Of a stretch of 64,000 bases of DNA, positions 49,901 through 60,800 are shown one piece after another. Under the pieces are notes generated by a model. It saw only the letters and a list, made by a program, of their open reading frames with translations, had not been told where the DNA came from and made no database searches. Source of the DNA: Macrotis lagotis (Eukaryota; Chordata; Mammalia; Peramelemorphia; Peramelidae); the NCBI RefSeq assembly GCF_037893015.1, contig NC_133658.1, positions 139,915,822-139,979,821 of the forward strand, given 5' to 3'. The translations under genes were made by a program, and so were the position numbers. Each line of letters begins with the position of its first letter. The stretch's first letter is position 1.

Positions 49901-52900
49901 AAGGTCTGCCAGTTGTTCCACATCAGTTCCTGACATTAAACAATTGTGAGCAGCCAGCAGCAAGCTTCAGGAATGTTAATCTAAAGTAAAGCACAAAGAA
50001 TTAGATGGTTACTATTATAGAAGGATTTGTTTTGTGCTTTAAATGGAACTTTAGAATTAATGTCAGTTGGTCCCAGAGTATTTGATATTGCAACTAGCCT
50101 TCCTAGATGTTGGAAAAGGTACTGTGATCTCTATCCTGAATAGTTCTGATTTTTTTTGTGGTTTGAAATTATTTCTTTTGGTTATTTAATGTATTGGGGG
50201 AGTGGTGTTGACATAAGCTTATCATTTTGATGATGGAGTGAGTCACTGTTATATCAGGACTTTGCTTTCTACTTTTGCTGTAGTTATCTTCAGTAGATTT
50301 GATAGAATCATTACAGGATTTTATTATATTTTGATTAAGATTAGATTTTAACTATTGAGTTAAAAGATTTATCTAGATCTACCTCTTTATTAAACGAATC
50401 ATAGTATTTTAAGAATTTTATTTAATTCTTTTCTTCCCCAGGAGCAGTCCCCGTATCCTAGCTACGGATCCACCTACTGGAATTCAGCTACCCCAACCAG
50501 GGCTCCATACCCCAGCACATATCCTGGAAGACAAGATTTGCAAGGCCAGGTACAGTTAAAAATTGAGTGGTGAATTCTGATAGAGGTTTGGAAATGGAGT
50601 TTTTTTCCTATTTGAAATAATTTATACACTAAATCTGTGATTTGAGATTCTATTTGTCCTTTTAGAAATATAGGTTTTCTCTCTTGTATCTGTGTTAACA
50701 TGGTAAAAGGGTATTATTATTGACTTCCTAGATTTTCAGTAGTCACAGAAAAAAAAAGTGCCAGAAGTAAATACAATCCAACAAATACTTATGATGAAGC
50801 CATTGTGGTGCTAGACAAAATGTATTACATGTTAAAGTCTAAAAATAGAAAATATAAAATATGGTAGTATTTGATATTTATATAGTATTTTAAAATTGGG
50901 AAGTACCTTATACATGATCTCATTTGTATTCAGTATGGCATTCATATTCCTATTCAAATTAATAGTAAGTATTTTATTAATGTTAGGGCTGCTCAGAAGC
51001 AAATTTAGATTCTCAATGAAATATGCGATATAACTTTTGGCTAACAGCAATTAAGTTTTATTCTTGTGCTGGTATATTAAGGTGGCAATCAAAATAACAA
51101 GTACAATTTATATATAGGGATGATTGAATATTTATTGTTAAACACATTATAAACAATCCTTTTAGATTGAAGTCTTTAGAGTTAAATTTAACTGGCTTCA
51201 GGACAATGTTGAGGCATTTATTTTTTCATTGAAAAATTCTGTTATCAAAACATTTTAATATAATTATTAGTGATTATTCATTGAGGAATAAGAAAATTAT
51301 GAGATGCTAAGGGTATGGGACTGAGAAATCACATTTAGTATAAATTTCTGTTTCATTTTATGTTATCTCCACTACATTTGAATGACACTGAGTAAATCAA
51401 AGAATGTCATTACTGTAAGCCAAACCTATCCATGCTCCTTCACTGTGGACAGTTCTCTTTATTTTTTTTTCACCCCATTGGGTAAATGAATGGTAGTAAC
51501 ATGTCAATAAAAGTAGCAGAACAACCTAGAGTTGTTCACTCTTAGGTTATTCTTTCATGGAATATATTTAGGATTGCAGGGTATTATCACTGGAAAACAA
51601 TCTTATAGATCATCTACTACAAACTTCGCATTAGAAATTAAAAGGATAAGGGACAGCTAGGTGGTGCAGTAGATAAAGCACTGGCCCTGGAGTCAGGAGT
51701 ACCTGGGTTCAAATCTGGTCTCAGACACTTAATAATTACCTAGCTGTGTGGCATTGGGCAAGCCACTTAACCCCATTTGCCTTGCAAAAAAAAAACATAG
51801 GATAACTGACTTGCTCAAACCTTAAATGAAGAAGCTTCTCAACTTTAAGCCTGGCAATAAATCTAACCCATGTCAGGTGCCTTGAAGTGCTGCATTGTGT
51901 GTTACTAAGCACACTGGCTTTGGAGCAAAGGCCCAAGTCTCTTCTTCTGATTTACTCTAATTATGTCGACCAAGTTTGGGCCTAGAAAAGAAATGAGCAA
52001 ATGGATTTCCCTTCCTTTTCCTTAAAGAAATGGGGTCTAGAGAAGTGGAATGTATTGTCAGATGAGTCCAGTGTTTGGTAGACCAGGGATAAATTATTAC
52101 ACCTACAAGTTAACCACTTGTTATAAAATGAATACAAAGAAAGGCAAAACAACAGTCATTGATTTTCAGGAACTTAAAGTTGAATAAAAACAACAATATA
52201 CAAAGAAGGTGTAGGTGCAGTTGGGTGATGCAGTGGATAGACCACGGGTCCTGGAGTCAGGAGGATCTGAGTTCAAATCCAACCTCAGACACTTAATAAT
52301 TACCTTGCACAAGTCATTTTTAATGCCATTGCCTTGCAAAACAAACCAAAAAACAAAGAAGGTCTATACAGGACAAAGAAGAAGTCATCTGCAGAGGGTT
52401 GCATAAAGGATGAACCCTAAAAACTTTTTGCAGAAGGTGGGATTTTAGCTGAGATTTGAAGGTAGTCAGTGATACTGGAAAGATGGAAGAGAGCATTCCA
52501 GGCAGTTGGGAAAGATTCATGGAGTTAGGGAATAGAATGTCTAAGGAACAGCAAAGGTGCCCAGAGTCACTGTCTTGAGAATACGTGGAGGGGAGTAAGG
52601 TGCAAGAAGATTGGAAAGGCATGAAAGGGCCAGATTATACAGGGTTTTAAAGGCTAGACAGAGTATTTTAAATTTGATCTTGGAGGTAATAGAGTTGAAT
52701 GGGTTTTAGAGTGAAAAGTAACATGGTCAGATCTGTGGTTTAGGAAGATCAGTCTGAGAGCTTCTTTCACAAATGAATGTGTTATAAGTCACTAATAAAA
52801 TGAAATGTATGAGAAAGTATCAAAAAAAATTATTCCCAGTCCACAGTGGTTAAAGGGTAAAGGGATATGAACTAAGTTTCCAAGAGCTGAAGTGCAAATT

Positions 52901-55900
52901 GTTAATAATTGAAATTGAAAAGTTATAAACTTTCAAATTATCAGAAATTCAAACTTAAAAAAATATATATTTTTATTTATTTATTTGTTTTTCCAACAGC
53001 ATGCAGCAGTAGTTTTCACCAATCATTTTTTGCAAGGTTTTGAGTTTACATTTTTCTCCTCTCTTCCTTTCTTCCCTGACAGAAAGCAATCTAATATAAG
53101 CTCTACATGTGTAATTATGCTAAACATAGATGCATATTAATCATATTGTGAAAGAAGAATTAAACTGAAGGAAAAAATTAGAGAGGAAAAAATGACAATA
53201 CATAAGATAACTTTTAAACATTGAAGATAATGAGCTTTGGTCTCCTTTTAGCTCCACAGTTCCCTCACCTGGGTATGGATGGTATTTTTTCCAACACAAG
53301 TCTTTTAGAATTATCTTTGATAACAAGCCCATCATAGTTGAATCATCACCCAATGTTGCTATTAGTGTACATAATGTTCTTCTCCTTCTGTTCATTTCAC
53401 AGAGCATCAGTTCATGTAAGTCTTTCCAGTCTTTCATGAAGTGCTGTCCCTCGTGATTTTTTTTTTTTTTTTTTTTTAGGTTTTTGCAAGGCAATTGGGG
53501 TTAAGTGGCTTGCCCAAGGCCACACAGGTAATTATTAAGTGTCTGAGGTGGGGTCTGAACTCAGATATTCCTGACTCCAGGGCCAGTGCTCTATCCACTG
53601 CACCACCTAGCTGCCCCCCCCCATGATTTCTTATAGAACAATAGTGTTCCATCACATTTCTCCACCATATTTCACCAGTCATTCCCCAGTTGATGGGCAT
53701 CCCTCAATTTCTTTGTACCACGAACAGAGCTGCAATGAATGAATTTATACTTTGGGGGGTTTTTACCCATTTTTGTGATCTCTTTGGGATACAGTTCTAG
53801 TAATGGTATTGCTAGATTCAATTTGGGTGTAGTTTCAAATTTCTCTCGAGAAAGATTGGGTCAGCTCACAACTCCACCAATAATGCGTTAGTGTCTCACT
53901 AATTAGTTTCTCCACATCTCCTCCAGCATTGTTCATTTTCCTTTTCGTCACATTGACCAATCTGATAGATGTGAGGTGGTATCTCAGTTGTTTTAATTTG
54001 CAAGAAATTCAGACATTTTAAAAGTACTATCAAATTGACAAAATAATTAAAAACCAAGAAGCTCAATGCTAATGGAGTTGTGGAGAAACATTTTATTTAT
54101 TACTAGTCTAATTGCAAACTTGCAGCATGTTTTTGGAATCAGTCTGTCAATACATAGTAAAAGTTAACCCTCCAAAAATCCTACTCTCTACCAACAATTC
54201 CAGTATTGAGAATGTGTTGAAAATATCGAAAACAACAAAAAGCATTCTCTGAGGATTTTTATAGCATTCAATACAATTGTAAATTAGGACCCCTGGCAGT
54301 TTGAGATTTCTTGTTTATGAGAACCTTAAAATGAGACTTGATTATTTTTTTTACCTATTTCAGTTCCTCCAGTTAGCAGCTAAGACTCCCCAAATGAATC
54401 ATCATTTAATAATTCAGTATCTGCTCTGAAGAAGAGAAAATGAGAAAGTTCATGCACAAGATGTTTCCAAAAGAAATTTATTACAGGGTATTCTTTATAA
54501 GTAGAGTGGAATTGAGAAAAGGGAGCTTATTCAAGCCCAAGTAGATACTTATTTTTGAAGTTGATGTTGGGAACATAAGAAGAAATATCTTGTTTCAAGG
54601 ATGAAAATGAAAGAAAACAAGAAATTAAAAATTAAGTGAGGGGGCAGCTAGGTGGTGCAATGGATAGAGCACCAGCCCTGGAGGCAGGAGAACCCAAGTT
54701 CAAATTTGATCTCAGACACTTAATAGTTGCCTACCTGTGTGACTTTGGGCAAGTCATTTAACCCTACTGCCTTGCAAAAACAAACAAAATTAATTGATAT
54801 AGAAGATGCTAGTCAATTAATATGGTTATAATTCTTCCAAGGGATTTCTGCCTTTAAAGTGATTAGCTTCTGTCAGGAAAGGGTCATGGGGGACAGGTCT
54901 TTTGAGAGACTCAATAATCTTCTGATATAAGTGAGTATAATTTTTATCCTTGGAATAATTCAACTTGTGAATGTTAAATTGGATTCTGTATGGAAGTGGG
55001 AAATAATTCTTCTAATATATAGAAGGCTCCCAACAAGGGTAGGAATGCTTCTTACCAGTAAGTAATATTGTCTGTTTTTTGCACAGATGTATTTTCTAGC
55101 AAACAATATCAATCAGCCTTGGATTCTCCATTCTTTCCCTACTTTAATCTGTACTCCACACAGTTGTCAAAAGTTATTTTTCTTACCTGCTGCTCTTTCA
55201 TTCCTGTCATTCCCTCAGTTAATAATCTCCAGTCTTTCCCCTGAGCTTCACTACTGTATCACCAACTATCTGTTGGATATTTCAAACTGGATGTCTTAAA
55301 GAGATCAAACTCAGCATATCTAAAACACAATTTATCTTTCCCTCCAAATCACCCCCCTCCCCTCAATTTCTAATTCTGTTAAAGATACCAGCCTATTCTT
55401 CCAGTTTTGAAATTTCAGAATTAACATGCCTCCCCTTCCTCTTACCCCATATATCTCATCATTTGCCATATCATGTTCTTTTTTTTTCCTCTCTAGTTTC
55501 CCACCTGACCCCTTTTCTATGCATACACAGCCATTGCCTTTGTTCAGACCCTCACTGACCTTTTTTTGATCTCCTTAATTTATCTCCTTACCTCTTTCTA
55601 TACCACTATTTAAGGAATTTTTATTAAGTACAGGTCTTCCTGAATCATTCCCCTACTTAATTCCATTGACTCTCTAAACCTTTAGAATAAACTGTAACTT
55701 TCTCTATATAATTTTTAACACTGATTCTATTTTCTAATTAATCTATTTTCTCCTCTTTTTTCTTTCCCTTTAAAAATTTTCTCTTTCCCCTTTGAAAATT
55801 TTCTCCTTTTCTCCCTGTCTCATTGAAAAAAAAGGGGAAAAAAACCTTGTAATAGGTGTAATGAGGTAAAATAAATTCTCTCATTGACCATATCCAAAAG

Positions 55901-56320
55901 AAAAATTATGTCTAATTCATAAGTCCATCACCTTTCTGTCAGGAAGTGGATAGCATGCTTTATCACATTTCCTCTAGATTGATGAATAGTTATTAAACCT
56001 TTCAAAGTTGTTTTTATAGTATTATTAAATAAATTGATCTCCTTGTTCTGTTCACTTTACTCTGCATCAATTTATACATGTCTTCCTGTGTTTCACTGAA
56101 ACCATCTCGTTTATCATTTCTTATGACACAGGAGTGATATTGCATTACAGTAATGCACTATAGTTTATTCATCCATTCCTTGTTTCCAAGTTTTCTGCTA
56201 CTAAAAATGAACACTTCTCAGCTCGTATTTGAAGGACTGGGGTGCAAAGATTGAACTTCTTGTTCCTTCCACCTTTCGTTAACAGCTATGCTTGATTTTA
56301 ATTCCATGGAACCAGGGGTG

Positions 56321-56366
<46 letters not shown>

Positions 56367-57249
56367 ATTAGATTGCTCCTCTCACACATAAATACAATAT
56401 TTCTGCATATATAGAAGTTTTTTCTTTGATCTCTTTGGGATATAGGGTCCCAAATAGTATTGCTGGATCAAAGGGTACAATGTTTTATGATTTAGGGAGG
56501 CATAATTCTATTACTTTTCATAATGACTGTACTAGTTAATCTATAAATATGCCATTTTCCCCACTGCCCCTATATTTGTTATTCCTTTTCTTTTGTCAAC
56601 TTTGCCAGTTTGATTGATATGAAATGGAACCCTGGAGTTGCTTTAATTTGCATTTCTCTTATTTTACTGAATTGAAGCATTTTCAAAATATATTTGTTGA
56701 TAGTTTGGATTTCTTTTTTTTTTTTTTTAGGTTTTTACAAGGCAATTGGGGTTAAGTGGCTTGCCCAAGGCCACACAGCTAGGTAATTATTAAGTGTCTG
56801 AAACCGGATTTGAACCCTGGTACTCCTGACTCTAAGGCCGGTGCTTTATCCACTATGCCACCTAGCCGCCCCAATAGTTTGGATTTCTTTTGGAAACTAC
56901 TTGTGTACATCTTTGGACCATTTTTCATTTGAAGAATGGTTCTTATATAATTGAATCAATTCATTATACATTTTAAAAATAAGAGCTTTATCAGAACTCA
57001 ACTGCCTTTCCATTCTCATTCCATTTCCACACTCTGGTTGTCTAGCCAAACTGATTCTCTTTGTGGTTTCTTACACATGATGCTCCATAACCTGTGTTTT
57101 GTGCCTTTGTATTGACTGTTCTCATGTCTGGAATATGCTCCTTCCTTAGTTGTGCTTCATAGAATTCCTCTCTTCAAGAAGCAACTCAAGTGCCACTTGA
57201 TCTCTCCAACTGCTGAAACCCTCTCTCCCTAATGACTTTGTGATTATTT

Positions 57250-57280
<31 letters not shown>

Positions 57281-57809
57281 TAAATATTTTTTTTGTTTTA
57301 TATATGCTTATATGTACATGTTGACTCTTTGAGAGTAGGGATACTTAGTCTTTGAATTTGTTGTTTATCACCTTGTACAGTCCTTGGAATAGAATAGTCA
57401 TTTAATAATGCTTAGGTTTTTTTAAAATAGATTTTCATTGACTTCTTATATTTTTACATTGTCTATATTTCCCCTTGTGTTCTACATAGAAACCTCAAAC
57501 CAGACACAATGAAATGAATAGCAGAAGGCCTATTTAATGTACACAAAATTAGTGTACACAAAATTACAAAAAATTGGAAGTAAATTTTAAACAATGGGGT
57601 ATTGCAATGGAACTAATGCAGTGAATTATAAAATCATCAATACCAACAAATATGAAAAATACAAATCTAGGCAGACATTAAAATTATGCTATTTTTGAAA
57701 AAGAATCAAGAGAATAGTTTACCCTATGATCTTAGTTTAAGTATTTTTACTCATTTTTGCATATTTTAAAGTATTTATATAAGGGTACTATTTAAAAGAA
57801 GCTATAGGG

Positions 57810-57851
<42 letters not shown>

Positions 57852-60800
57852 ACATACATAACTGAAGAAGCTTATGATTAGAAATGATTGCTTTAAATTA
57901 TAGCTTCAAAATAGGAAAGACCAATTAAGAAACTTGGAATGTCTGGTGTTTGCAAGTCTATAAAAACTTTAGAAAATGCATTTTTTTTCATTTTGTTTGA
58001 GTCTCTTAGTTACATTAAATAGCATTAGGAGTTTCCAAATTTGTTACTTGTAAATCATTACATAAATAGCAAAAATGAAGGAATGTTGGAATCTGTGAAC
58101 CTTTCACTGAGACCCTTCTCTGATAGCACATTCACATTTTGACAGGAACACCATAATTTCCTGTTATGACATTGCTAATGGTCCTAAAAAATGCTATGCT
58201 TAACTCAGACTAGATGCTGAGGTGTGTGTTAGAAAAAGTCAAATACATAAAAGGTTGTCTAACTATTTGGCTGCAATTATCTTTAGCTCTTTCCTTTTTC
58301 TAATTTTTTTCAGGTTGGGTGTGATCATCCTTTCTGAACTCTTAAACTAGTGATTCCTCCTTGTTTTTCAGGGAATAGATTCATATACAAATGGGGCTTA
58401 TCCACCATATCCCACAGGCCCTGGAGCAGCTGCATCCTCATATTCTGGGACTTACTATTCTTCTGGACATCCTCCAGCTCCTTATCCTACAGAAGTTCCA
58501 AGCACTTACCATTCCCCTGGCAACAGCCCAACCCCTGTTTCTCGTTGGACTTATCCACAGCAAGACTGTCAAACTGAAGGACCTCCTTTGAGGGGCCATG
58601 TTCCAGGCTATCCTATGTCACAGGTGAGCAGTTTTATAAGTGAGAAACCAGTTTTAGTGTCTTTGAATTCTTCGGAATGAATGGCTTTCTTGGACTTGTG
58701 ATGACACTAGAAAATACCACAGACTGTACTAGAAATGTGCCTGACAGTGGTTATGTATTTTGACAACTTTTCAGTCTGTAGTTGTTTTGTTCTACTGTTT
58801 GGAATCTTTCTTAGTCTGCCTATAAAATCATGAAATCAGAGCTTTTTAGAACTATCACCAAAGGCCAATCCAGTTCAGTGAAGAAGGGCTATTAGATTTG
58901 GATTCAATCTGAGTAAGTTCCTGACCCTCTGTGCTTCAGTTTTCTTGATTAAATGAGATCTAAGATTCTGTCATCTTTCATTTTCTGTGATTCATCTGTG
59001 ATTTTGACTATTTTGTTTCAGTGCTACAATGTGGTTGGTAGAATATTTACTTTTTTTTTAGAGAAGAGCACTGTAGTGCATGGGTACGTTATTCATGATA
59101 ACCTGGTATTTATCCTGCATTAAGCCATAGACCTGCCATTTTTACTCATTCATCTATACCACTAAACCTCCTTGGCAGAGTTTACAAAATTGATGAGAGT
59201 TCATGTTGGTGCAGAACTCTTAACAGAGGAGAAGCTGCTCAGGTATTTTAGTATTATTTTAGTTTTAGTAGCTTTGGCTTTGAATGGGTGTCTCTTCTTA
59301 CCCTAGAGTCCTGGAATGGCCCACCCCCATTACTCATATGGGGATGGAAATCCTAATGTCCCACCACCTGCACCACCACCCCTTCGAACACAAGAGCAAG
59401 TTTGGACCTCCTCTGGGGTTTATGGAATGACAACACGCTACTCTTGGCCTTCTTCAGCTGCACCCTCAGCTCAGTCTGGGAATTACTTTATGTCAGGATC
59501 CACTTCTTCATGGTCCAGCAGTGCATCCTCTCAGCCACCTCCTTCTCCTCCCCCACCTCCACCCCCTCCTCCACCTCCCACCCAGGATTCCAAGGTAAGG
59601 AAATATGGAAACATTGTTCTTTATTATGTTTGCTTTTTTTAATTTAAATTTTTTATTTTTTCCAATTTCACGTAAAAATAGTTTTCAGCATTCGTTTTTT
59701 TTTTTAGTTTTTAGTTTTTGTTTTTTTTTTGCAATGCAGTGGGGTTAAGTGGCTTGCCAAGGCCACACAGCTAGGTAATTATTAAATGTCTGAGGTCAGA
59801 TTTGAATTCAAGTACTCCTGACTCCAGGGCTCGTGCTCTATCCACTGCGCCACCTTAGCTGCCCCCCTCAGCATTCATTTTTTTTTTAGGTTTTTTTTTT
59901 TGCAAGGCAATGGGGTTAAGTGACTTGCGCAAGGCCACATACTAGGTAATTACTAAGTGTCTGAGGCCAGATTTGAACTCGGGTATTCCTGACTCCAGGG
60001 CCGGTGCTTTATCCACTTCACCACCTAGTTGCCCTTTCAGCATTCATTTTTGTAAAATTTTGAGTTCTACATTTTTCCCTTCCTCCCTTCTCTTGCCCTT
60101 CCCCTTGATAGCATGTAATTTCATAGGTTATACATATACAACTATGTTAAATATATTTCCACATCAGTCATGTTGTGAGAGAAGAAAACCATGTCCGCCC
60201 CCACCCCCCATGAGGGGGAAAACTATGAGAAGGAAAAAAAATAACAAATTTTAAAAAGTGACAATAGTATACTTTGATCTATATTCAGCCTCCTTCCTTT
60301 ATTGTGAATGATATTTTCCATCATGTTTGCTTTTTTAAGAGTAGTGAATATTAAATGACTTAATTGCATTTGTCTTTATCAGTAAGAAAAATTAATGTTT
60401 TTCTTGATTCTAATAAGATACATGATGATGAATAGGTGCTAACTTTCACCCTCTCATAAGCTGTGTGGGTTTCCTCACAAAGAGACATGGAATTGGTTAG
60501 ATTTATTGTTTACTTCTAGTACTTTCAGAATATTACTTCATAGATGACATATTCATTCCAAATATATGGAACTACATTTGGCATTTCTCAGATTATTCAT
60601 ATACACAAAGGCAAAGTAGATTCTAATAGTGAAGTCTAATAACATAATGTGTCTTTTAATTACATCAAGGAATTGAATTTCACCTAAATTCACTTTCCCA
60701 TAGGTTCCTTTTCAGGGTTTTATCTCATAGTTACAACCTAATGGGAAAGGACTATTTAATTCTTGTTTGTTAGGTCATAGAATAGATTGTGAGGTGATGA

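Larger units (their letters stand above)
55730..57015 (-). mobile_element. Older LINE-1, antisense
   Basis: Decayed 3' end and ORF2 C-terminus (TTTAATTTGCATTTCTCTTA in antisense). It contains a (GT)n tract and a SINE and splits the old CR1/L2/L3-type LINE. Confidence 0.6.
59640..60322 (-). mobile_element. Older LINE-1 3' end, antisense, in BAG4 intron 4
   Basis: ATGTTTGCTTTTTT is duplicated at 59626-59639 and 60323-60336. The LINE-1 begins 46 bp after the exon 4 donor. It contains two SINEs inserted at the same position. Confidence 0.8.

Noticed and set aside
59595..59647. Extension of the exon 4 frame beyond the donor
   Set aside because: The GTAAGG donor and the match of exon 5 to BAG4 show that it is intron.
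5323..60036. Regularly recurring 150-bp units resembling an array, with tRNA-like A and B boxes
   Set aside because: They are dispersed SINE copies in both orientations with A tails and target duplications. They are neither CRISPR repeats nor functional tRNA genes.
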